From positions 42,201,858 through 42,265,857 of the forward strand of contig NC_052508.1 in NCBI RefSeq assembly GCF_014356525.2: 64,000 nt of DNA, written 5' to 3'. This stretch comes from Nilaparvata lugens (lineage: Eukaryota > Arthropoda > Insecta > Hemiptera > Delphacidae). The stretch's first letter is position 1. Every line of letters begins with the position of its first letter. Below, one piece after another: positions 45,261 through 55,780 of this stretch. The translations under genes were made by a program, and so were the position numbers. The notes under the pieces were generated by a model. The model worked only from the letters and a program-made list of their open reading frames with translations. It did no database searches and had not been told where the DNA came from.

Positions 45261-46369
45261 CAAAGAAAGATCAAAACATATAAGTGTATGTGTGCAATAT
45301 TGTAAATAAATGAAATGCATCAACTTTGCTACTGGTTGGTTAAATATTAAAATGCGTTATCTCATTGATGATAGAAAACACTGACAAGATAAGATTCATG
45401 TTTGAAAAATGAGGTCCTCTTACTTCCATGTTGAAGGATCTAACATGGAGAACAATATTGTCCTCGGAGAAGAGGAAAATTTGAGTAAAAATGAACTTAC
45501 ATGTGTTGATGATGATGACGAAATGAAATAATCGGATATGCTTCTCTCAGCTCCTCGACTCGGTTCAGGTAGCTCCTCGTTCCAGCTTAGCTCCTCGGCT
45601 ATGATTTTCTCGATGCAGGTAAGTTTCCCTCACGAGAGCACAACTGCTTATGAGACCGAGTTGTGAGGTGAGAAAATGCTGTGAAAAACAATGAAATATT
45701 TAATAACTGTAACCAAATATATATATATTATAAATCAATTTAGTGTTATTTCACAAAAATATGAGAATGTAACAAAAATTTTTACTTACAATCAATAATG
45801 TTAGCGTCGAGCTAAACCTCTGTGGAGTATGCAGTGCTCGCCAATTGTGATAGGTCTCCTATGTGTTTCTCTCCGCTAGTATGTGTAGACAAGTGCACTC
45901 AATCACTCTCCACTATTCAAGCTGCATTAAGTGATAAGAAATTAAAAATGTGTTTTTATAGCTTGATGTATGTACGCACAAGCTGACATCACTCGGTCGC
46001 TCACTCAGTCAAGGCCGGGCAACGCCCTCCAGACCTTCACAAGGCCGCCCGAGGTGGATGATGGATTCACTTAAACTGGCAGTAGTGTACGACCGATCAA
46101 AGGGGAGAACGACATGATTTCTCTCCTTTACTCGCCATTCGTAATGCAGAGATCGCTACGCGGTGAGAGGCAAATGGTTTCACTAGTACAGTATACGAAT
46201 GACAGATTAAAAAGGAACTCATGACTGATTTCTCTTTCACATGGCTTTTGCAATAGAGGAAAAGCGGCAACGTGCCAGGGGGCCCGAGTTGGGTGCAAGC
46301 CAGTCTGCTGCTTGTGTGAGAGAGAGAGAGTCATTTGGTTCTAATCGTTCGAACTGATAAGACGAGAAA
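45261..46369. other. Noncoding spacer in viral region 2
   Basis: There is no gene. It contains three AGCTCCTCG units at 45,550-45,600, a GC-rich patch at 45,985-46,055 and two segments (46,065-46,262) that recur at 46,970-47,053. Confidence 0.5.
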
Positions 46370-46681
46370 ATGACTGCTTATTTTGATTGCACAAGTTTTA
46401 ATGAATTCTCAATTGATGCAGACCAGCAAGTCAATTGGGGATTTGACCATTTTCCTTTTGATTTATTTAGAGTAACAAATGTAACATTTCCCGATAATGG
46501 TGAAATTCACCTTGAAATTATAGATATTGATAGTGAGGGGGACTTTAAGGAAATTATCAAATTGCCGAATGAGTATTCTCTAGTACTAAACAAGCATAAG
46601 CTTAAAAGTTTTCTTTCTCGGTCGTGGGAACTAAATGTCAGTGGAAATAGAATTTTCCTAAGAGAACTGTACCGATATTGA
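46370..46681 (+). CDS. Small protein, third member of the FLP.KF family
   Basis: The frame gives 103 residues, intact. FDLFRVTNVTFPDNGEI, HLEIIDIDSEGDF and IKLPNEYSLVL follow the same order as the domains at 7,200-7,548 and 13,096-13,554, with a weaker FLP.KF block. It supports the view that 41,887-46,681 is a relative of the first viral element. Confidence 0.5.
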   Translation: MTAYFDCTSFNEFSIDADQQVNWGFDHFPFDLFRVTNVTFPDNGEIHLEIIDIDSEGDFKEIIKLPNEYSLVLNKHKLKSFLSRSWELNVSGNRIFLRELYRY

Positions 46682-46886
46682 TGATGATTTGTCCACACCA
46701 AGTGATATAGGTCTGAGGATATCTATAGCCATTTTTGGAATGCTTGTTCATACTAAATTTACTATAGATATTCTCGGAGAACACACTTACCAAAAAAGTA
46801 ACGCCTGTGGTTTGTACAGCACATAGAAAATTTCAATATAAATTTATGAAATTTTTCTTAACTGTCGGGTGGAAAGCAAACCAATT

Positions 46887-47535
46887 GTATTAATTTGCAA
46901 TCAATTTAATTTTACAGTATAAAGATGTAACAGATTCACTCAGTATAAAGATGTAGAAATATGGATTCACTTTAACTGGCAGTATACGAATGACGGATTA
47001 AAAAGGAACTCACGACTGATTTCTCTTTCACATGGCTTTCGTAATAGAGGAAAAAGCAGTAGATATGGTGCGAGTAAGCGAGAATAGGAGATAACGCATG
47101 GGGCCATCTGTTTTTTCCACCTAGTAGTTTGCACAATCTTTAAGCTTATGCGAGAGACAGAGAAACGATGGGTGTATCACTCTCTCTTGTACCCTCCGAA
47201 TTATTCAATTTGCAATCACTTTATAATTTTACAGTATAAAGATGTAACAGATTCACTTTAATTTGACAGTAGAGAATACAGATTCACTTTAATCTGTCAG
47301 TAGATACAGTATAAGTTATTAGATGTATTAATTTGCAATCAATTTAATTTTACAGTATAAAGATGTAACAGATTCACTCAGTATAAAGATGTAACAGATT
47401 CACTTTAATTTGACAGTAGAGAATTTTTCCCTCAAAGGGAAATTATTTTTTCCCTTATTTAGCATTCACTTTAATCTGTCAGTATAGCATTAGATGTAGA
47501 AATATGGATTCACTTTAATCTGTCAGTATAGAGAG
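46887..47535. repeat. Cluster of short interspersed direct repeats
   Basis: The unit GATTCACTTTAATYTGWCAG occurs about six times (for example near 46,974, 47,250, 47,283, 47,397, 47,507), with CAGTATAAAGATGTAACAGA copies between. A longer unit at 46,887-46,960 recurs at 47,328-47,400. No gene. Confidence 0.85.
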
Positions 47536-47639
47536 GGAATTTTTCCTCCAAAAAGGGAAATTTTTTTTTCCCTCACCTTGTCAAGGGGAAGGGGAGAGAT
47601 CACTCTCTCTCTTTTCAACCCCCTCGTCCTCACTGGGAG

Positions 47640-47805
47640 AGGGGAAATAAGATAAGGAGAGGGAGAGGGAGAGGGAGAGGGAGAAGGAGAGGGAGAGGAA
47701 GAGGGTGAGGGAGAAGGAGAAGGAGAGGGAGAGGGAGAAGGAGAGGGAGAGGGAGAAGGAGAAGGAGAAGGAGAAGGAGAGGGAGAGGGGGAGGGGGAGG
47801 GGGAT
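47640..47805. repeat. (GAGAGG/GAGAAG)n purine microsatellite
   Basis: A purine-only run of about 165 bases is visible. Long serine-proline frames on the opposite strand are artefacts. Confidence 0.97.
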
Positions 47806-47895
47806 TTGCGCAAACTCAGGGTGGTGGGGGAGTGGGAAGGGGGGGTAATTGCCCAAAAAAGCTTCTCAGTTCTCCCAATTTATAGCTACTGGAGC

Positions 47896-48695
47896 GGTCT
47901 GAGAATGTCAATGTCTTTACCAAAGTAGTTTTAGAACTAGCAGAACCTTTCCTCAATTTTGGTAGGACTATGTATACTGACAATTGGTATACCAGTGTTG
48001 ATCTGGCACACAGATTGAATGCCCAACAGACTCACCTTGTAGGGACTCTCCGTGCAAACCGAGAACTGAATCCCAAGGACCTTGTAACAAAAAAGTTGAA
48101 AAAGGGTGAAGTGGTTGCACAGAAAAGTTCATCGAATATTTTAGTTTTAAAATGGAGGGATAGAAGGGATTTACTGATGCAGATTACCATTGATAATTCA
48201 GAGTGCTCAGAAGTCCCCATGGGTCATGATAGCCTAAAATGCAAGCCCAATGTAGTAATAAGCTATAATGCTGCAAAGTCTGCCATTGATCTTTCAGATC
48301 AATTGGCTTCCTATAATTCTCCACTGAGGAGGTCCATCAAGTGGTATCGAAAGGTAGCATTTGATTTGATTTGCAACATTTCTATAGTGAATGCACACAC
48401 CTTGTTTGAATCCGTAGCGCAAAAAAATATCTCAATAACCAATTTCAGGCAGTCTCTTGCACTTTTCCTAACACATGTAACTTCCCAAATTCAACCACAA
48501 ATTCCAACTCATTCAAGTCACATTCTGGAGAAATGTTCCAAAGGTAGATGCACTAGGTGCTACAAGACATGTAGTGCCAAGTATGGCAGAAAATATGCAC
48601 AGAGCCATTCGACCCAAACACGAAACCAGTACAAGGAGTGCAAAATTCGATTTTGTAATCCTTGTTTCTTTGAGGTCCATAAAGTGAAATTTTGA
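47896..48695 (+). pseudogene. piggyBac-like transposase, 5'-truncated
   Basis: The frame is open from about 47,896 (VVLELAEPFLNFGRTMY) to the stop at 48,693. TDNWYTSVDLAHRL carries a catalytic-type Asp, and KSAIDLSDQLASYN a second. WYRKVAFDLICNISIVNAHTL is the conserved helix. The C-terminal Cys-rich domain (CTRCYKTC, CKIRFCNPCF) follows. The first about half is missing. The last codons lie inside the first unit of a tandem repeat. Confidence 0.9.
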
Positions 48696-49085
48696 GATAT
48701 TTTCCAAGTAACTAGGATGAATTCATTCCTAATAATTTTGTGTGATGTAGATATAGTGTTTTTATTGAATTTCAAAGTATATGTAACTTTTATCACTAAT
48801 CTTAGTTAGGTCCATAAAGTGAAATTTTGAAATATTTTCCAAGTAACTAAGTTAGGATAAATTCATTCCTAATAATTTTGTGTGATGTATATATAGTGTT
48901 TTTATTGAATTTCAAATTATGTGTAACTTTTGTCACTAATTTTAGTTAGGTCCATAATGTGAAATTTTGAAATATTTTCTAAATAACTAGGATAAATTCA
49001 TTCATAATAATTTTGTGTGTTGTATATATAGTGTTTTTATTGAATTTCAAAGCAAAATGTAACTTTTATCACTAATTTTAGGTTG
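48673..49085. repeat. Three tandem units of about 135-142 bp
   Basis: AGGTCCATAAAGTGAAATTT begins at 48,673, recurs at 48,808 and, with one change, at 48,950. The first unit includes the transposase stop codon. Confidence 0.92.
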
Positions 49086-50023
49086 TAATTTTTCAATTTT
49101 TGACTTTTGATTACACACTAATTGTATGACTTATTTGAATTATTCCAAAATTACAATCTCATTATTATTCAAATTTGTTTTTGCGTTCTGAACCGTTATT
49201 GATCCAGTTATTCCACTTTGAAAAATGAGCTGAGATTCCAATTGGAATCATAAAAAGTTGGAAATTCTATTCTTGAATTTCGACCTGCTCTGTGGGGCCA
49301 TGTGATTCCATCTGGAATCTCAGCTGAAAAACAGTCAAAGTGAAATAATAACATGTGATTAACACTTTTATTACTTATATTGATGTGTTTGGATACTAGA
49401 ATTAGGGAAAAAACTACTTGGCCAGGGGGACATGTCCAACTCAAAGAGTACTTGGCCCATGAGTCAAACGCTTGGAAATGAGCCTGGCAGTCAAGTTGCT
49501 AGGAAATGAGAATGAATAGAGGTGTTTTTTTATGGCTATCTACACTCCATACTATACGAGGACCTCTATTCCAGAGCTAGATTAATAATTGGTATTAAAT
49601 GTATGTTGAGGAAAGCACTTGTAATAAGAAAAACTCTTTCTTTCTAAGAAACGAAAAATCTGACCTCTTATTCAATTATAAATAGGCATCTAACCTTGAC
49701 AAGGGCCACAGTTAGAAAAAAAATTTCAAGAGTATCCAACAGTCTCACATAAAAATACAGAGAGCCTGATTGAAAAATTCCTTTTTGTTGGGAAAAACAT
49801 CGAATGATCGATGTCTGGGTAAAACCATCGATAGGTGAAAAACATCGAACAGTAAACATTGATGTTAAAAACATCGATGTTTGATGGTGAAACATCGATG
49901 TTTCTAAACATCGATGTATCGATACCCATCCCTAATTTCAACACAAAATTCAAAGAAGAACATACATGTCAAATCTCATGAAATTCTATTGCTGCGTTTC
50001 ACCTTGAATGTGAAACATGGATA
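49086..50023. other. Spacer with ATCGATGTTT cluster
   Basis: There is no gene. At 49,797-49,937, AACATCGATGTTT-like palindromes occur about six times and end in ATGTATCGATACCCATCCCT, the inverse of the hAT-like end at 36,093. Confidence 0.6.
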
Positions 50024-50647
50024 TTTCAGTTTAGTTTAGTTCAGTTCAGTTTAGTTTTATTCTGAGTCATTGACCAGCGCTGCTGGATAGACTGTGTCAG
50101 GGGTTATGAAACATGTCACAGAAAAAAAGTTTCAAAATGTCATCTCACTATCAAGAAATTCACTCAGGCTATAGAATGGATGCTCCACCAAGAGTGATTT
50201 TCAAACTGCTCGGAACTGTCTATCACTCCCACTATCCTTGACCCACTCTGGCAGCTTATTGAACATTTCGAAGGCAATGAAAGGATAACTCCTCGGAGTC
50301 CTTGCCAAACGGTATCTTGGCATGTGGATGGGGTGAGTTTGACGGGTTCCATAGCCATGTATCTCACCACGAGTATCAGCACTACTAGCTCAGTCTCTGA
50401 TGCAAACCAGACATTCAAGAATGTACTGATTTACAACAGTAAGCATTTTTAGCCTCTTGAAGAGTGGTCTGCAATGAGCCATGTAGTCACTGCCCGTCAG
50501 CACTCGCACAGCCTTTTTCTGCAGAAGCAGCACATCACCAAGTCGTCCAGAGTGACCTCACAGGTAAAGTCCATAACGGACAGGGCTGTGAAACATGGAA
50601 TAGTAGACAGTAAGCAGGTATCCGGCACCAATTTCTGATTTCAAGTC

Positions 50648-50944
50648 TCACAGAAGATAGATCGCACTGGACAGCTTGGAGCAAACATTGACAATATGAC
50701 TTTTCCAGCTCATTCTGGTATTCAAGGAAAAACCCAGCCACTTCACATCAGTTTCAACCACTCGACCAGCCTTTTCCAAGGAGCAGAGAAGCTTCTGTGT
50801 CTTGTCCTTGTTCAGTAGCAACTTTTTTTGGTTGAACCATCTCTCAGCAGACCTCAAAGAACTATCAGCAGCTTGCCCCAGCAACTGCACATCACGTCCT
50901 CTATTGATCAGTGTAGTGTCGTCAGCATATACCAAAGCGTTCAT
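50648..50944 (-). pseudogene. LINE B RT palm fragment
   Basis: ALVYADDTTLINRG is the RT active site. WFNQKKLLLNKDKTQKL and VKWLGFSLN follow, the usual post-palm blocks. The finger half is missing, since the frame begins three codons after the endonuclease segment ends. Confidence 0.88.
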
Positions 50945-50946
50945 TT

Positions 50947-51762
50947 TCAGACCAATGTCATTAATTGAAATTTTTCAGATAAAACCATCATGAAAGAGTG
51001 AAAAGCCAGATCTACATTATCTGCCTGAACAGTTTCCGACCAATCAACTCTGTCTAACCAGTACTTTAACCTGCTTATCCTTGTTTCATTAACTAGTCTA
51101 AAGCTGTGAGTCAATGATTTATCCTTGGTACTTGTAGTTGAGCCTGGTAAAATGCCTGCAATCTCCAATACCAAACCCACATGATCAGACAAATGCGGCT
51201 GCACTGTCTTACACTTATATATTGAGGGGTGAAGATTGGAAATGGAGTTATCCAGGCAAGACTCAGATCTGGTAGGATGCAGATTAACACAAAAGCAGTA
51301 ATAGGATTTCAGCATATTTGTAAACGCGACGTTGGTGGATCTCTTCATATTAGGGTCGATGTTCAAGTCGCTAGCTATGACTATTCTGAAGTTAGAGTAT
51401 TTAGAATTATTCTGGATATAATCAAATAGTTGAGAAATTTTTTTGGTAAAAAGGACAATTGGAGAGTCGGGCGTACGGTATACAGGAACAACTATTAATT
51501 CAATACTACTGATAACTATCATTACTGCCTCAAATAGTTTGAAATTACAGAGAAAATCAATGTTGACAACCGAGAAAGGGTGCATGAAAGAGTCCCTCAC
51601 ATAGGTAGCAGCTCCTCCATATGGAGTAGGTCTACAGAAACTGGCAGCTACACAAAAATCTACCGGTTTGTAAATGCTAATTTCTCCTTGTGTACACCAG
51701 TGTTCATTTACACAAAGTATATCACAACGTGTGCTATTGATGAAGACATCCAAAGAGTTCAA
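50947..51762 (-). pseudogene. LINE B APE endonuclease
   Basis: DILCVNEHWC, GGAATYVRDS, VIASDLNIDPN and LSDHVGLVLE are the metal-binding and catalytic blocks of LINE APE domains. The domain nicks target DNA. The frame is open for 271 codons, then meets the deletion before YADD. Confidence 0.9.
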
Positions 51763-51915
51763 CTATTGATTGTAAGTTAATATGTAAAATTACTAGTGTA
51801 TCGTCAGAACATCTGTTATCAGAGTTGGATTGTCTTATTCTAGATCGAAAATCAGAAGGGTCAACCAAGTCTGTGAAATTATCAGCAGCATGTCGTTGTG
51901 CTTTGTCATTGAGTC

Positions 51916-52605
51916 CTAGTTAAAAGGAGTATAGTCAAGTTCAGGAAGAGAAACACTTCTCTTACAACCACCACAATTGTCCGCCGGAAGAAGAGAAGCT
52001 GGATCTGGAAGGGATGAGGCTCCAGATAGGCATATTGAAGTCGTCCTAGATCGTTCACAAGTGCCACACAGGGATGGGTTTTTAGAGATTGTTTCATCAG
52101 GAGTCGTGTAGTACGGCAGAGTGATTGAAAAAGGTGTCATAGGAATTGATTCGATCACTTGAATGACGGGAGAATCCGTCACTTCACAGATTTTGAACAC
52201 CTGATGACATGAATGTACCTGATCCTCATCGTCAGCTAGAGAATAATTATTATTCCCAACCACATTTATCCCAGTTTGCCTAATGAGTGTTGACAAATGT
52301 TTTGTGAGAAGTCTTCTCCCGTGTTTATTAAGGTGGAGACCATGTCTAGTGAAATGAGCTCTCTGAAGAAAGTCGTTAATATCTAAATAGAGCAGTTGCG
52401 CTACCCCGTCATAATTATTCACCATTCGAGACATGTATGTGTTGAAGTACTGTATGTTGTCGTTGAGTATAGGATCATCATATCGGCAAGGCGCACCACA
52501 CAAAATTATGTTAGTACTGAGATTGAGTTCGAAAAGAGAGTCCATACCATGCAATAGAGTCAATTGATAGGGTTCATCCAAGTGGAGGTCATTTGTGCCA
52601 GCTAA
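51916..52605 (-). pseudogene. LINE B ORF1 SGNH/GDSL esterase-like domain (partial)
   Basis: LAGTNDL at the start is block III (GxND) of SGNH hydrolases. HFTRHGLHLNKHGRRLL holds the block V His. ILCGAPCRYDD lies between. Some CR1-type ORF1 proteins carry this esterase domain. The block I serine region is missing because the 5' part is cut at 52,605. A Cys-containing tail ends near 51,916. Confidence 0.75.
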
Positions 52606-53460
52606 AATTCTTCCTCAAAAGCATTGGTGATTTCCTCCATCAACTTTTCAACAGCAGTGATGATTGATCCACCCTCTAGAAAGCCATGCTGACAGGATGA
52701 AAAGAGATCCTCACTCACAAAATAGGCCATCAACTGCTCCCCCATAAGAACCTCCATGATTTTGGCAAAAACTGGCTCAATAGAGATTGGTCGAAAACTA
52801 CTCATCATAGTTCTAGGGCCCCTCTTGTACACTGGAACAGTCCTGGAAATCTTCAGCTTGTCTGGGAAAACTCCCACGTCCCAACATTGATTTATACACT
52901 TTGTGAGTGGAGCAGCAATCAGATAGATGAATGATTTGTTTCAGAACAGGAATGGTGAGGGCATATACATCCTGACTATGAGAGTTTTTGAAACCAGAAA
53001 CTATTCGTAACACAGTGGCCTCTTCAATTTGCCTCCAATTTGTGAAGGCTGCACTAGTGAGCATAACATCCTCCCCCTGATCCACTGGAGTCAATACAGG
53101 TATGTCTGCAACAAGATCTCGCACAACTGACAAAAATTAAGAGTTAATTCCATCAGGACTGGCCAAACAATGAATTGGGGAGTATTCCCTTTCACTGTGT
53201 TTGACAATACTCCATACTGCCTTTGCCGGATTACAGGCCGAAATAATAGCAGACTCATTTAAACTCCTCTTGGCTTCATCAATCTTGTGGCGGTTATTCC
53301 CTCTCATATCCGAGATATCGCTGATAATAAAAGTCACGCAGAGTCCTGTGCATCCTTCATCATATCATTGTACAAAAGTGTCATATCTCTGCACTCTTCC
53401 AATTCTTGAGTGTACCACAATCCAGATCTGCGAGCAGAACTAGATCCAGCTTGTGAACCG
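52606..53460 (-). pseudogene. LINE C: pre-RT and RT finger fragment
   Basis: Frames in order carry HKIDEAKRSLNESAIISA and NPAKAVWSIVKHSE (pre-RT), then VFPDKLKISRTVPVYKRGP, FRPISIEPVFAKIMEVLM and SSCQHGFLEGGSIITAV (RT blocks 0-2). Several stops and shifts are present. It ends just where the part retained in LINE B would begin, and shares its orientation. Confidence 0.85.
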
Positions 53461-53828
53461 ACATGAGGAAACTTTCAATGCAAAGCAGGAGACACGGTGT
53501 TGAAAATTTGCAGAAAAACACAGAGGAAAAACTTGAAGCATTCTCCATCATTGTCCAACAGATACCAGCAAACTCCAGCCAATTCAAAATAATTCAGAGT
53601 ATGATCTTATATTGGACGATATTTAAAAACATATTTATTTATTTATTTATTCATTTATTGTATCAAATACTATAATCATAATACAATTATGACATTGGAG
53701 GAAAAACTAGGCTAAGCCTGTACTATTTCTCTCCAGAAATTTTGATAAAATGTTAATGTTGTCCAAAAGATAAGGTTATATAATCACACATTGCTTCGTC
53801 ACTTGATTTTCGGTCCAGAAATGATGAT

Positions 53829-54579
53829 TTAAAATTTTGAATTTTGAAGGTTGATTTTATACTCTAAATGAGAGTGCCATGTAATTTTGGGGTCACTATC
53901 AGCCTTACCAATTTCAGCATCCACTATAAGTGCATCATGATCAGCAATCAGTGGGTTTATCACATTCACATGATAATCAGATCGACCAATATTTGTAGCG
54001 ATAATATCCAGACAGTTTTTTCCTCTATTGGGCTTTGGGTCAGACCAAAAGACCAACAAACAGACCAAAAGATCTCAGCAAGTTTATCACAGCATTTGCC
54101 TCTCGATCACCAGTCAAGTTGAAACGCACATTGAAATCACCACCAATTAGGATTTTGTTACCTCCACCTCCCCTGTGAACAAAACCAAGACAAGCCTCAA
54201 GCTTATTCACAGAAACTTCAAAACCTCCATTTGGTGAGTGGTACACAAAAAGTACAATCAAATCATAATGCACCAGCTTTGAACAAGTCACCTCAAAATC
54301 CAGCTCCACACAAAAACGGCCAACATCAATATTGTCATATTAGATAGAATTTTTTACATACATACAACCTCCTCCACAGTCAATCACTTGTCTATTGAAA
54401 CAGTTGGTCATCACAAAATCATTTATTACTTTATAGTGGAGGGCCTCCAAATCTTTCATCCAATGTTCACTCACACACACAATATCTGAGTTAACAGAGT
54501 CCATAAATTCAACGAGAAGATTGTATTTCGTCCTGATACATTGAACATTTATATATACAATTCTGAGATCATCAAGCAA
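53829..54579 (-). pseudogene. LINE A APE endonuclease
   Basis: DIVCVSEHWMKDLE, LFVYHSPNGG, ILIGGDFNV and IADHDALIVDAE are endonuclease blocks. An in-frame stop lies at 54,340 and a frame change near 54,050. It follows ORF1 on the same strand. Confidence 0.88.
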
Positions 54580-54608
54580 GGTAGGTTTACCAGTGCTACT
54601 TAATTTCT

Positions 54609-55735
54609 CTAAAAAATTTGGCTTACCTGATTCATTAAAGTGCTTTCATTTTCGGTAACATTACTGTCATTTCTGATAGGTAGTCCTACATTATGTGGAG
54701 TATTTCTGTCTGTCTTTTGCAAATAAAACTGTCTTACTACTACACCAAGTGGCCAGAAATCACAATTCAGTAGATCATTTTGGTACCTACGATCAACACT
54801 CACTTTAAAGCTTGCGTACTTACCTTTTGCCTGCAGATTACTTACAACGCAATCATTTTCTTTGCAATTTGTCCTTTCAGTAACATATTTTTGGATTTGT
54901 TCAGCTTCTACATCCCTTTGCAACCTCCCAACATAGATCCATGACCTACGGGAGCACACTGCAAATGAGAACCAAACTCAGTATTACTATCAATTATTAC
55001 CTTTCTTCTCCTGTTTCCACCAACACCAGCAGACCTCAATGCATCACTGTACCGCATTACGTTAGACATTTTCGAACTTTGGCTTCTTTGCAAGTTGTCA
55101 TTATTATTACTTGAACGTCTTCGAGAATTCATCTTCTCAAAACCGTGCCGGGATAATATATCGTTTGTCATATCATAACCTACAATATTTGAAACATTTT
55201 TCTGGCTATGGTCGTCAGCAGGAGTAATATTTGGGTCAGTGACAGCTGGAGAAACTATCTGATCACTTGTCGTCTGCGACAAAACTCCAGCTGGTAAGGC
55301 AACATACATTCCAGTTCCAGTTTCTCCAGTTACATCAGTGATGTCGTCCAAAGCACTTTCAAGGTAAGAATTTTTGAGTTGCAAAAACTGCAAACGTCTA
55401 TCAAAGTCTCGTTGATCTTCAGTTAACAGGAATATCTGGTCCGTCAGTATTTTAGAAGTAGTACTACAATGCTTTTCCTCAATAACAATATTTGAACTAG
55501 AATTGTTAACAATGCAATCACCACCCAGCAAGTTCGTCAAAATGGACCTGCACCTATCACACAGCCATATAACTTTATTTTTCAGCTTTCCCAGATAATC
55601 GTATTCATCTTCCGATATATTCACACATTCAATATGAAACCACAATCTACAATTCCCACACTGAAGGGCTTTACTATTTTTCGATACGTTTTCAATACAG
55701 CTTCTACACTTGCACAATTTCTTAACCGGCGCCAT
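54609..55735 (-). pseudogene. LINE A ORF1: PHD finger plus RRM-like C-terminal domain
   Basis: The start is the ATG at 55,735 (MAPVKKLCKC). A C4HC3 PHD pattern (CRSC, CGNC, WFHIEC, WLCDRC) is followed by a coiled-coil-like and serine-rich middle. A second frame from 54,959 has YVGRLQRDVEAEQI, YASFKVSVDRR and FWPLGVVVRQFY, the usual C-terminal domain of insect LINE ORF1. The frames change at 54,908-54,959. Confidence 0.87.
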
Positions 55736-55780
55736 CTTCTCCCATGAGTGCCATAAACATAAACATAAAGAGAAATGCAA

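Larger units (their letters stand above)
50024..52605 (-). mobile_element. LINE B (Jockey/CR1 group) with esterase-type ORF1, RT core deleted
   Basis: On the minus strand the order is SGNH domain, APE endonuclease, then a jump to the RT YADD block, then 3' UTR and a CAGTTTAGTT-type tail at 50,024-50,062. Confidence 0.85.
53633..55735 (-). mobile_element. LINE A (Jockey/CR1 group), RT deleted
   Basis: The order is ORF1, endonuclease, short 3' UTR with a GGAG...TTTCTCTCC hairpin near 53,697-53,738, then a (TAAA)n-type tail at 53,635-53,665. The whole RT is missing. Confidence 0.8.

Noticed and set aside
45960..46060. String GTCGCTCACTCAGTCAAGG plus CCGGGC, reminiscent of parvoviral inverted terminal repeats
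   Set aside because: I could not find the long perfect hairpin that such ends need; only five-base pairings are visible, so it is probably chance.
47523..47856. Long Ser-Pro and Leu-Ser frames on the minus strand
   Set aside because: They are translations of the purine microsatellite.
36094..49936. One 13.8-kb hAT element bounded by the two inverted TAGGGATGGGTATCGAT ends
   Set aside because: The flanking 8 bases differ on the two sides and the interior holds unrelated elements, so two separate ends are more likely.
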